Shown: positions 47,461 through 63,303 of the stretch, piece after piece | How positions within the stretch are numbered: position 1 is the first letter of the stretch | How the letters are laid out: each line of letters opens with the position of its first letter | Assembly: GCA_963920665.1 (NCBI GenBank) | Contig: OY987271.1 | Coordinates: forward strand, 5,459,350 to 5,523,349 | Source of the DNA: Straminergon stramineum | Lineage: Eukaryota; Streptophyta; Bryopsida; Hypnales; Calliergonaceae | Direction of reading: 5' to 3' | DNA length: 64,000 nucleotides | Program-made: the position numbers and the translations under genes | Notes under the pieces: generated by a model | Told to the model about the DNA's origin: nothing | Database searches by the model: none | What the model saw: the letters and a program-made list of their open reading frames with translations, nothing else

Positions 47461-48876
47461 TACAAAGCATTGAATACACACTCCAATAACTATATAGACA
47501 CAATCAAAATACATATATAGTGCCCATACTACCACACTCTCTTACATTCCCTTAACAAGCACTACTATTCTATTATGGCATTGCATCCTTTGTCATGTCT
47601 TTTGTTTTTCCTCCACCAATTGCATCCCTTGCTACATCCATCTCTTTGTGCAAACTTGGTTCAATGATTGAAAATAATGGAGGTGGAGAAGTGTATTTCA
47701 ATGCCCTATCCACCATAGCATTTGTAATTAGTGATGACACTTCCTCAAATAAAGTCAAAGATATAGTGTGTCTTTCTAAGGTCATCTAGATAGGATTATA
47801 CATGTAAAGGATTGACATGTTACCTCTTGTTGGCATTAATGCACTAATTTTGTTAAAAAAATTTTAAAAAATTGGATGTATTATGGACAAATTGGGACCA
47901 AAAGTAGGATGACAAAATTGGATAGTGAACAAAATTGGATTGGTTTGCCTTATGAACTTCAATATTGCACTAGATGTGACTTTCATATGAACTTCATATG
48001 ATTTGAAAGTTCTTTATGTGTCATATTTTGTGTAGGTCCTTAGGTGAACAATCTAAAATCATCCATTGAACTCTTTTAAGGATGGTGTAACCAAAAAGTG
48101 GCCAATGGATGACTTTCATTTAAAAAATAAATAAATATTTATATATCTTGGTGTTCTTTCAAAATAAAAAATGATTGTCTACACCAAATTTCCTGTGAAT
48201 CTTACTAAACAAATTTGTGCTTCTTCTGAGAAATAAAACCAATGCAACAAATATGGCCATTCCATAGGACACCTCTTTTGTGCAAGATAAATAATAAGCT
48301 TGACATTTTAGGCATAGGAAAGATTAATAGGTTCTTTTGGAAGTGGAAAAGTTCTGTGTTAGAGAAGGTACGACACCAAAACCTAACCAAATAAAACTTT
48401 GAACTAGACATTCTTGCATTTGCGAAATGTACTGACTATACAAATAATTGCTTGCTAAAATGTATGTTTTCAAAACTATGGTTCCCTAACTTTTTCAAGA
48501 ATGCGTTTCATCATGTAGTACCACATTTGTGCATGTGATATTTAATGTTGTTTCTCATTCTTCTTTATTTAAGTGGAACAAACACACTTCAAATCCTTTA
48601 TTTGATCTTAAAAACTCTTTTTCCTTGTAAATTCTAATCTTCTGACATTGTACATATGGTGCAATTATATTAATATCATACTCTTGCCAATTTCATATAT
48701 ACACTTGCAATAATTGCAATTATTTAGAGATTCATTCAAAAAATCAAAATCAAGTTGAGGGTACTTGTGTCAGCTCTCCATTTTTGGTTTAAGGTTGATA
48801 CAAAACATAGAATATGCACTCCAACAACTACATAGGTACACTCAAAACACATACTCAATGCCCATACTACCACACA

Positions 48877-50313
48877 TAGCAATGCTATTATGTGAGTGTA
48901 TGAGCATGAGCTTATGAGTGTTGAGTAGGAATTATGTGAGCTTTGAGCTTTGAAATTTGAAGAAGCAATAGAAAATTTATTAATATTTCTAAAAATAGAT
49001 TCCATTGAAATTTTTTGGTCCAAGTTTACTATTTCCAATAAATTTGAGTATCTATTACTACAGACCTATTACCATGGATATCTTGTACCTATTACTGTGG
49101 ATTTTATGTAGATTATGAAAATAATTAACTCAATTGATGTGAAAGGTGAATGGAGATGGAAATAAGTTTGTATAGAATATTGGTTAATTATTATCCTATA
49201 ATAACATGGATCCTCTTGGGGCTGATGGGAGGGTACCAATAATTTTTTCTTGTTTAGATTTTAGAAAAAAAATTGTTGATAAGAACTATTTTTATAACTA
49301 ATGATCTCTAGTATAGTGAATTTTATTTTGGATGATCATTGTCTTGTAGCATCATAAATCTTCTAAAGGTGAATGTGAGGGTACCAACAATTGGAATTCT
49401 TTACATGTGGAAAGTGCTTAGTCGAACCAAATTTCATTTTTGTTGATCATTATCTTATAGTAGTATAGATCCTCTCAAAGCCGATGGGGGATACCTACAC
49501 TTCTATCTTGATGTGCTGGTAATTGAACTTGTTAAGATTTTAGAAGAAAATATTTGGTTGATAGGGATTATTTTTGGAAGGAATGAGCTTAGTTACACCA
49601 AATTGTTGATTAGGTAATCACTATCCTCTTCTAGGATCTCTTGGGGTCCAATTCTTCTATCTTTGATGAGATGGTCCTTTGGTTAATCACTCCCTTCTTG
49701 TTTCTTGGACCCTCTCGGAGCCGAGAAGAGGATCGAGTACTCTCCACCTTGATGTGCTACTTATTGAACTTTTCTAGATTTTTAAGAAGAAAAACAATTG
49801 GTTATTAATTTGGATTTGTTTGAAATCGACTGAGGTTGTTCCATTGAAATATAATCACTTCCCTCTTTTTGTTGGGTACCTCTTAGAGCTAAGAGGAGCC
49901 CCCTAGCCAGAAAAAAAAAAAAGTTTAAAAAAAGTTTGTTTGTTTTTTGAAATTTTTTTTTCTCCTATGGCTAGGGGGCTCCTCTTAGCGCCGAGAGGTA
50001 CCCAACAAAAAGAAGGGAGTGACTATAGAGATCGAATTCTCCATAAAGCAACCTCAATCAATTTCAAACAAATCCTAATTAATCAACAATTTTTTTTTCC
50101 TTCAAATCTAGGCATCTAGCAAAGTCCAATAAGTAGCACATCAAGGTTGTTCAAGGGATCGTGGTAATAGGTCCATGGCAATATGTACTAAAATTTACCA
50201 AAAATAATAAATTTTGACCAAAATTTTAGATGGAATCTCTAAAAAATTATATGCTCACAGGCTCGCAAGCTTACAAGCTCACGCTCACACACTCATAAAA
50301 TAGCAACCCTGCT
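48877..50313. mobile_element. Foldback hAT-like element, 1437 bp
   Basis: The left end TAGCAATGCTATTATGTGAG and right end (reverse complement AGCAGGGTTGCTATTTTATG) are inverted. They are flanked by ACCACACA (48869-48876) and AACACACA (50314-50321), an 8-bp duplication with one mismatch. The CAGGGTTGCTAT-type terminus and 8-bp duplication fit the hAT superfamily. The whole element is an unequal palindrome. The right arm (about 340 bp) pairs with sequence scattered along the left arm (about 1030 bp), which holds several subunits bearing CCTCTYGGAGCCGAGARG-like text (near 49205, 49455, 49710 and 49885). The centre (49912-49975) is an A-rich then T-rich loop between CCCCCTAGCC and GGCTAGGGGG. No transposase. 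The sister duplication near 47525-47550 lacks it. Confidence 0.75.
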
Positions 50314-50637
50314 AACACACATCCTACATTCCTTTAACATGCCAATATTGCTATTCTATTATGGCATGGCATCCTCTTGTGTCTCTAGTCCATGTATAGT
50401 TGTTGTGTCATGTCTTTTGTTTTTCCTCCACCAATTGCATCTTTTGTTGCATCCATCTCTTTGTGCAAACTTGGTTTGATGATAAAAAAAACAATGGGGA
50501 TGGAGAGGTGTATTTCAATGCCCTATCCACTATGGCATTTGCAATTGGCAATGACACTCCCTCAAAAAAAAATCAAAGATACAATGCATCTTTCTAAAAT
50601 CATCAAAATTGGGTAATAAGTGTACCACCCTTCCTCA

Positions 50638-51063
50638 TTAGTTCAACAATGTCATATATTCATATTTACTATTATAGAAATATTTGTTGTTGTTTAGTGT
50701 CAAATTCATAGATTCTAGAAAGGTGAATGATGACAATGTAGATATGGATTCAAATAACATTGGTGCAATTTCATGTGTTCCCATGTTTGCTTCAACATCC
50801 TCTAACTTTACATTGTTTACATCTTCAACATATTTTGAAGGAACATAATCATGGTTTTCTTCTATGTCTACCAATCATGCACGAGCGTCATTCAAAGAAT
50901 CAATATAATCAGAGGAACCTAAACTTTGATTACCATTCAAAAATTTGTTAGAATGTCTACATATAGGGCCACTACCATCATTGTTTGATAATGATGCCCT
51001 TGGGTTGATTGCTTTCTCATTTCCCTTTCTCTTTCCCTTATCTTCCTTGGATTGATATCTCAC
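50638..51063 (-). pseudogene. Degenerate minus-strand coding remnant, unknown family
   Basis: Two nearly adjoining minus-strand frames (51063-50875 and 50874-50638) are separated by a stop. They read RYQSKEDKGKRKGNEKAINP and SNNDGSGPICRHSNKFLNGN, then VDIEENHDYVPSKYVEDVNN and VKLEDVEANMGTHEIAPMLF. The composition is protein-like and contrasts with the surrounding AT-rich text. It may belong with the short frames of the 45.6-50.6 kb duplication unit as a dead transposon protein. I do not recognise the family. Confidence 0.4.
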
Positions 51064-53146
51064 TCCTTTAATTCTTTCAATGAGTGAGATGATGATTGCA
51101 CTACCCTTTGAACCCTATGAAGGATATTGAATGTTGCCCCTTAGAATATAAGAATGATTTTTTGCTCTCGAACAATGAGATCCAAAAAAAAACATTCATT
51201 GTGCACTAAAGTAAACCAATCCATTTAAGGTAGAATGATTGGTTTGTTCCCATAGCATTGTTGAAATTTTGTCATTTTTTCCCCACAAAAAGATACATGT
51301 GAGAAAAGACGAGAGAAATTGAAATCATATATTTTTGACAAAATATGAATTTGTTATGAATTTTTGAAGTGTCAATTGTCCTAATGAACCAAAAGAGGTC
51401 TCTAGGCTACCCCCCAAACAACAAAAAGTACATTCCTAATGGTCATCTTACTAATCTAAAGCAAACACAGTCTTTCCTATAATAGCCACAATATTAAGGC
51501 CTAAAAATACCACTTTCTATGATGGATTTACACTCAAATTGTGTAAGTTCCTGATGCAAGCACTATTCACTTCATTATTGTGACCCAAAGCATTGATTGT
51601 AGTCATTAATTCAACTTATTGTAGCCCAAATCTCATTTCTTGAATTTTTTTGTTGTAAATCATTTCCTAGGTATCTAGAATAGGTCTTTTGCTTGGAATG
51701 TGGTAATTTGCCTTACTATTTTATAATGTTTTGAACAATGCTTGCTAGAAAAGAACTTGAATATTGCTTGAATGTGAGCTTAAACAATTAATTTTCTAAC
51801 AACTACAAGGTTGATTTGTGAATTATTGACTTCCTTATAGACAAATGCTTAATCGCCTTATAATGCAACTTTTAGCTCTGTGCTCTTGATCTAAGTTTGA
51901 ACCTTAAAAATGATACTTTTTGAATTAGAGTCTTACTAATGAAATGAATTTCATCAATTGTAGTTTCTACTTTCATTTTGAAATTTCAAGGAATTCCTAA
52001 AATTGAATATTTTATTACAATTTGAAATTTTATCATGTAACTATAAATTTGCTTCTTCTTTTTTCAAATTATAGAATCAAATGAAAAATTGTTTTGCACC
52101 AAGATGTTCTACATTATTCTATACATCTTTGCTAGTTCCAATTTCAAACAAAATTGAGCATATCTATATTTGATATGAATTTTCTTCAATTTTTCTTCAA
52201 AAATTCATGGTAATTTCAAATGTGCACAAAAGAATTTCATGACTTAGAGGACACATATGTGATTCATCTTTGAAAACAAAAATAAATATAAAGAATTTCA
52301 TTCACATATAATTGCAAAATGGGAGTTGATATGGGAATATATGGAGTGAAGGATTTTGAAGTTTGAATGCACACTCATATGGTTGAATGTTTCATTCAAA
52401 ATGTTCAATTCTTTTTTCTACAGTCTTAAGCTAAAACACAACTATTGTGAAGTGGTCCAAGCAACAAAGAGTAGGAAATTTTTGCATAGATTGTATAGAT
52501 CATATGGATTTTCGATCTTTAGTGTAACTATATGAAATATTCCATGTATGAAGCCCAACTAAGGTAACTACACCTAAAATTAGTGTGTTTTTTATGTATG
52601 ATTTTTCACCAATTGGATACAACCAAAACATATTGCATTTTTTGTAAAGGGAATTTTCACTTAGGGGTCAAAATAACTAGATTACTACTGCATTTTAGGA
52701 CCAATAGCAAAATTTTAACTAGGTCTCACCTAGTTTTGATACAAATATCACCAAGTATCACCCAAGTATCATATGAGTATTGAAGAAACAACTAGCTCCT
52801 TTTCCAAAATGGAAAAAAAATTGTCGAAATTCACACAAATTAGCAATTGAGCATGGGTTTCCATTACTATATTGAAAACCTTTTTCACCGTGGGGTAGTC
52901 ACAAGGGGATTCTAGATTCTCTTAGAATGCATTTTTGGGACACCACACGAAGAAACTACAAATTTTCGAAGTACTGAAAATAGAGATTTCTAAAATTGAC
53001 CATAGACTCTCATGAATAACTTAGTTAGGAAGTATATTCTAGGCAAGAATGTAGGGAGTGATCACTTGTAGAAAGCGGTCAAAATGAAGTGTCGTTACCT
53101 TATTCATGTGTAAACTTTGAAGTCAAAAGCCTCAATTGAGAGAAAC
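51064..53146. other. AT-rich intergenic DNA, no gene seen
   Basis: Only short chance frames. No repeat structure defined. Confidence 0.45.
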
Positions 53147-53377
53147 TTAACCCTTAAAGGTCAACAAGGACATTTTGTGTCCGATGGATGACAAAGAATC
53201 TTCCTAAGTAGGACAGAATTGTAATTGTTCATCCATGGAATTTTGTGCAAAATAGAAAGATTTTGCACAATAGTTTGTCCTCCAATGAGTGTTTTTGAAT
53301 TTTTTTAAAGTAGATGATGTCACACAATTCCAAAAGTGATGATTTCCACGGTTACTAGTCCATCCTTTAAGGATTAA
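53147..53377. mobile_element. TTAA-type MITE, family F2, short copy
   Basis: 231 bp. Starts TTAACCCTTAAAGGTCAACA and ends CATCCTTTAAGGATTAA. It matches the outer parts of the 17192-17791 copy and nearly all of 54547-54789, with GATGGATGACAAAGAA, GGAATTTTGTGC and AGTAGATGATGTCACA in order. It shares its right TTAA with the element that follows. Confidence 0.8.
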
Positions 53378-53604
53378 CCCTAGAACAACATTGAGGACTA
53401 AAAGCATCATATGAATGACAAAGAATATCTTTGTAGTAGATAGAGAAACAATTTTTCATTTACTGTTTTTATGGTAGGAGGTGGAGGCATGCATAGTCTT
53501 CTTAGGCATGCATCAGACCTCATTGAAGGCCTTTCTTTTTTCAGAAGTACAAAGATTCAATTATAGCATAAACCAAGAGCACCCCCGCATCGTTCCAGGG
53601 TTAA
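53374..53604 (+). mobile_element. TTAA-type MITE, family F3, copy 1
   Basis: 231 bp between TTAA sites: TTAACCCTAGAACAACATTG at left, GCATCGTTCCAGGGTTAA at right. It is the reverse-oriented counterpart of 54786-55016, with the same length to the base. Shared text on the opposite strand includes ATGCCTAAGAAGACT and TGCGGGGGTGCTCTT. Non-coding. Confidence 0.85.
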
Positions 53605-54546
53605 GGTAAACTTGCCTATGACAGGTAGAATGAGTGTTTTTCCATGTTACAATTAGAAAAAACACTTAGAGTTTTTTCCATACAAAGATGTCTATGAGAA
53701 AAGAAGAGAGCAATTGGAATTTTATTTTTCTGACAAAGTCTGAATTTCGTATGAATTTTTGAAGTGTGATTACCAACTAGCTCAAAAGAGTCTGTAGACT
53801 ATCCCCCAAACTAGCTAAAAGTGTATGCATGATGGCCATCCTCCCACCTAAAGTAATTAGAATATTTCCTAACATGGGTACAATATTTTCTAACACGAAG
53901 AATTAAGAAAATCACTTGCTTTGATGAATTTACACTCACAAGCTAGAAGTTCCTAAAACAGGCACTAATAACTCCATCACCATCACCCAAGTCATTGATT
54001 TCCGTCAGTAACCAACCTAATGTAGTCCTAATCTTATTTATTAGAAAAAATCTGTCATGAATTGTTGTAAGACTCTAATGGGTCATTTCCTAGGTGCCTG
54101 TCATGGGTGGTTTGCCTGTTATAGTCAGGTTTACCTTACATCATTCCAGGGTTACAGAGCTGCAATTCATTGGAACGTTTTGTTCAAGAATGTTATAAGT
54201 ACCATCATGCAAATATGGAATTAGAATCATGTACTTAATTCACAGGTATGAGTCAGCTGGAGATCAAATGAAATGAAATTTAAATGATCCACCATCTGAG
54301 GAATAAATACTACCAAATAGGAGTGAGTGTACATAGAATTTTTTTTCTTTAGCTTTCTGGGAAGCTTCTGTTCTGGGTGTCAATCTTGGTGCATGTTGGC
54401 AGTTGGAAAGGCCAGGAAAACCCATCCAAAGCTTGACTTTTGAACAGTCTAAGGTGACGGCCATTCATCATGGGACAAATACAGTGAGTAAGCAGCAGCA
54501 TTCAGCATTTGGTGTTAAGTTATAACTTAGCCTCATGGGCATAAGC
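53605..54546. other. Intergenic DNA between the two element pairs
   Basis: No gene. CATCATTCCAGGGTTA at about 54140-54155 resembles an isolated family F3 end. ATTTTTTTTCTTTAGC-type runs but no coding frames. Confidence 0.4.
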
Positions 54547-54789
54547 TTATTATTCCATGAACGATGCCGAGGATGTTTTTTTGTCCCATGGATGACAAAG
54601 AAACTTCTTATGTAGGACAGAAGTGAAATCATTCATCTTTGGAATTTTGTGCAACTGAAACCGGAGAGATCTTGTACAGTAGTTTGACCTCCAAAGAATG
54701 TTTTTTTTCATTTAAAAAAAAATAGATGATGTCACATGGCTCCAAAATTGATGATTTCCAAAGTCACTAGTTTGTCCTTTAAGGGTTAA
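54547..54789. mobile_element. TTAA-type MITE, family F2, copy with decayed left end
   Basis: About 243 bp co-linear with 53147-53377 (TTGTCCCATGGATGACAAAG, GGAATTTTGTGCAACTG, ATAGATGATGTCACATGGC), ending GTCCTTTAAGGGTTAA. The left end reads TTATTATTCCATGAACG in place of TTAACCC, so it is mutated. Abuts the F3 element at a shared TTAA. Confidence 0.7.
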
Positions 54790-55016
54790 TCCTAGAACGG
54801 TGCGGGGGTGCTCTTAGTTTCTGCTGTAATTGAATCTCTGTACTTCTAGGGGAAAAAAGGCTTTCAATGAGGGCCGACTCATGCCTAAGAAGACTCTGCA
54901 TACCCCCACCTTCTACCATGAAAACAATAGATGAAGAATTGCCTCTCTGTCTACTACAGAATTATCCTTTGCCATTCATCAGACAATTTCAGTCCTCAAC
55001 ATCGTTTGAGGGTTAA
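54786..55016 (-). mobile_element. TTAA-type MITE, family F3, copy 2 (inverted relative to copy 1)
   Basis: 231 bp: TTAATCCTAGAACGGTGCGG at left, CAACATCGTTTGAGGGTTAA at right. It matches the reverse complement of 53374-53604 throughout. A new TTAACCCTTGAGTGCC phrase begins at its right TTAA, perhaps another element end. Confidence 0.85.
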
Positions 55017-56340
55017 CCCTTGAGTGCCTAGCACGTGTTTACCAAAATCCAAACCCTTTTGAATTCATTCCAATCAAATTGTCACTTGAAACCAGATCCA
55101 TAGAAATTGATTATACTAATTGGTAGTGGAGACAAGCCCAAAGTTGTAGGGGGAAATGGACAAATGATTTCACCCTATTGTTGGAAAGATTATAATAGTC
55201 GAATAGGGAAATCCTTCAATTTGGGGAGGCAAGATTTGAGGCATAGGGGATTAGGGGAGATTAGGAGTTAACTAATGCGCTCATATGTTCACTAGCTAGT
55301 AAGCTTTGTTTGCACTATAGTAGAACATTCTCAATAAGTCAATGTGGGTACAACTTAAGGTAGAAACACCCAAAAGTGTCCATGTTCCCATTAATGTATT
55401 GTACAATTCTTTAGAAACATCCCTAGGCTTTAATTGAAGTGTCCTTGTAAAATGTCATTAAATCAACCCTTAACAAATTGTTGATTGGTTGATTGCTGAA
55501 AATGTCAAGTTTTGATTTCAGATCCACCTATGTGCCACATTTAGTGGTCTAGGGAGCTTCGACTATGAAAATTGATAGAAAATACATGTCATATGCAAAA
55601 TTTTTAATTTTTAAAAAATATTCATGATTCTCAATTGCTAATACTACAAAAATATCTTTTCTAGAAAAGGTGCCTCCAACTATGTTGAATTGCTTATGTT
55701 GACATTTTTGGGTGCTTCCACCTTCATACGTTTATACTTCAAACTTTGATTCTTTTATTTCAAGCTGCCCTTAGCTTTCCGCCATTTGTTGTTTGGTTCA
55801 TTTCTAGAATAAACTCCGGGTAAACAAAAACAAAAAAACACTTCAAAGTTTAGTTTCATCCACAAAGGGCTTATTAGAGTTAATTGAAAAGTCATGTAAA
55901 AAACCCTAGCATTTATATGTTATGACTTTTACTACTTAATATAGAATGCATTTGAATTCTACTCTATTTGAATTTTATAGGAATGGCAATAAGGCACGGC
56001 TTTTTCCACAGCTTTCACATAAATCAATTGACCACTACAATATAGAGGGCATAAATATATTGTTCTCCTATCTTTACCATGTGACAAACACGATTTTTAC
56101 CAATGTTTGGAGAGAAAAAATGGAGGAAAATCGGAATCGATACCAAAAAAATTGGTTCAATAAGGGAATTCAAGAAAAATAGTTGGTAAAACTAAAAAAA
56201 AAATCCCAAACACTAATTTTTGCAATCACAAAAGCAACGATTTAAAGTTGGGATTCAATAACTGAGGTGAGGGAAAACACATGATAAACTAATGAAAGTG
56301 AACAAAAGGAAAAACAATGGGAAAAAAAGGAAAAGGAAAC
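55017..56340. other. AT-rich intergenic DNA, no gene seen
   Basis: No frame over 78 codons. That one (55946-56182, plus) lacks any motif. Confidence 0.45.
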
Positions 56341-57274
56341 TTAACCCCTAAAGTTCCAAACAATGTTTTTTGGAATTCTAGATTTTTTGGGCAGTTCATT
56401 ACAAGTAGAATTTTCAATTTTTTTCTTTGAAATTTTCACACAACATGTGGTCAAGGAGTAGCTTTAAGGCCCAAAAATTTTCATAACTTTTGACTATATG
56501 GTTAAAAAGTTCTTGTATGATATGTAGTTTCTTTCCCAACTTGGGCAACTTGGACAAATCAGAAAAAAACATTTTTTTCAGAAATAAAAATTTGAAATTG
56601 GTTTTCTAAGTTTATATTTATGTAGAAAGCTTTGAATAATTCCATTTGATTAATGAGGTGAAAGTTATGAGGAATTTTAGTTTGTGGGTAGTTATGGATT
56701 CTCTACTCTAAAATAACCTTGAAGTCCTTTATTTAACTCAATTTTCAATATTTCTTGAAAAGAAAAAATCTTAGGATGTAGATTTTTTATTACAACATTA
56801 CAACCATTGGAATTGAAAATTTTCAATTTCATATCAAAATTCTAAAAAATTTAGTATTTTGAATCATTCTCCACTTCTTTCTATTTACTATATTTTTTTC
56901 CTATATGTTGTACAATTCCAAATGATTTTGAATTTTTTTGAGCATGTAGCCAACTTGCCTTGAAGAATTAATCCAAAGATGCACATCCATTTTGGACATT
57001 TTTTCATACAAATGTGACCTTGTGAAGAGCAGTTGCCTGTTTTTTCGTAGGGACAAAAAAGGATTTTTGTCAATTCAAATGCTAATATCTTGCAATCTAC
57101 ATGGTGGAAAAATCTGAAAATTTTTCCACATGTTCTCAAACCAGCTTACTACAAGATCCTATGGTTACATGTGTACAAAAATGTGTTTTTTTTCTTAAAT
57201 TTGGTTCTTGTACTAGAAATGGCAGTTTTGGAGCGTTTTTGGTGAAAACATAGTCAAAGACCTCTAAGGGTTAA
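56341..57274. mobile_element. TTAA-type element, family F5, 934 bp
   Basis: Starts TTAACCCCTAAAGTTCCAAA and ends AAAGACCTCTAAGGGTTAA, with TTAA on both sides. Parts of the right half (TTTTTCCACATGTTCTCAAA, then a C and AGCTTACTACAAGATC) are distantly like family F1 at about 24636-24665, so F5 may be a longer relative of F1. No coding potential. Confidence 0.7.
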
Positions 57275-58489
57275 GGCAAAATAAATGTAAAACAGAGGAA
57301 AAGTAAATGAAAAAACTAAGGAAAAAAAATGACAGACTTACCAATAGCTAAAGTTACCTAGTTTCATCAACTACCAAACATTCACGTTTGATTCAGCACA
57401 TTGGTGCCAAAATAATTTAATTTTAGATTTCAAAGAGTTCAGCAACTCAATTTGGATTTCTCAACTTTCAACACTTTGGTCTTCCTAATTTTTGGACACT
57501 CCTAATTTTGGATTGATTATTTCTATTCATGCATAAATGTGTTCCTTTTCCTAAATTTTCTCAAGAATAATTTTTGGATATCCAGAATTAGCTACAATGA
57601 AATTTTTTCAGATTTTCAGAATTATTTACGAAACTGACCTACACGTACGGTAGACATGAAAGTGCTTCACCAGACCCCACAAGTGAGACCTTTGAGCAAC
57701 CAATCAGTTATGACTCTGAGGATACTTGTACCACACAAGGTAACAATTTACAAAACTTAGTGCAGCTAACTTCCATTCCTGGTCAATCAAGCAAGACATC
57801 AAGCACACTACAAAGATAACCTTGATGGGGAAAAAAACATCAATACTTTGCTCAGGCCACTAGCAATGCATTTAAGAAAAGAAGCCGAGATTTCCAGTTG
57901 CATGTTCAGGAGTAGAAAAAAAACAATGAGCGAGTCCACTCATGAAGATATCGATGAATCCCCACCTCCATGATATATTTATCCTGCTGCTGTAACTTGG
58001 CAGCAACTGCCCAATCTTTACAATCAAAAAACAAGCTGGCTTAATTTATCTTGAAAATATCCATGAATAAATGGTCAATTAATGGTCAATAAATTAATGG
58101 ACATGTTCGTCAATGTGCACTCCTGAAAAGCACAACAACGCCTCGGTCGATGCAACTAGACTCCCAGTCCTCTCTCGATCTATACAGCTACTTTCTGCTG
58201 CTGCTGCTACTTTAAAAATAGAATGAAACAATTAGCAACAGCACGAGGACCAAATTAACCTGGTGGGGATCAAAGAACCCAACTTAAGTAGCACTCCAAC
58301 TCTCACCAAGGCTCTATTCTAAAAGGTTGAGCTCTCCAAACCAAGTCCGGGAACATCAATCATCATGTCCACTTCGAATCGATCAATGAACTAGCATTCG
58401 AGAACCCTAGCAGATATCCTTCCTTTCCAACCTAGAAGAAAGAGAATTACCCCAAAACTGGAACCCTAATCCCATGGAGCACCAATCAG
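57275..58489 (-). other. 3' flank and probable 3' UTR of the Ca2+-ATPase gene
   Basis: AT-rich until about 57.65 kb, then moderate GC unique sequence leading to the minus-strand stop at 58490-58492. No coding frames. Exact UTR end not determined. Confidence 0.4.

Positions 58490-63303
<4,814 letters not shown>

Larger units (their letters stand above)
45618..50612. repeat. Tandem duplication of a non-coding unit, two copies each carrying an insertion
   Basis: Copy 1 (45618-47804) and copy 2 (47805-about 50612) start with TAAAGGATTGACA and share ordered blocks such as AAAGTAGGATGACAAAA, TCATATGATTTGAAAGTTCT (or ACATGATTTG), CCATGTCTTTTG-type text and TTTGTTTTTCCTCCACCAAT. Copy 1 contains a TTAA element (46913-47460) absent from copy 2. 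Copy 2 contains the foldback element at 48877-50313 absent from copy 1. The 3' part of each unit encodes, on the minus strand, a similar short frame (47573-47785 and diverged text at 50400-50600) of unknown origin, suggesting the unit is an old transposon or gene fragment. Confidence 0.8.
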
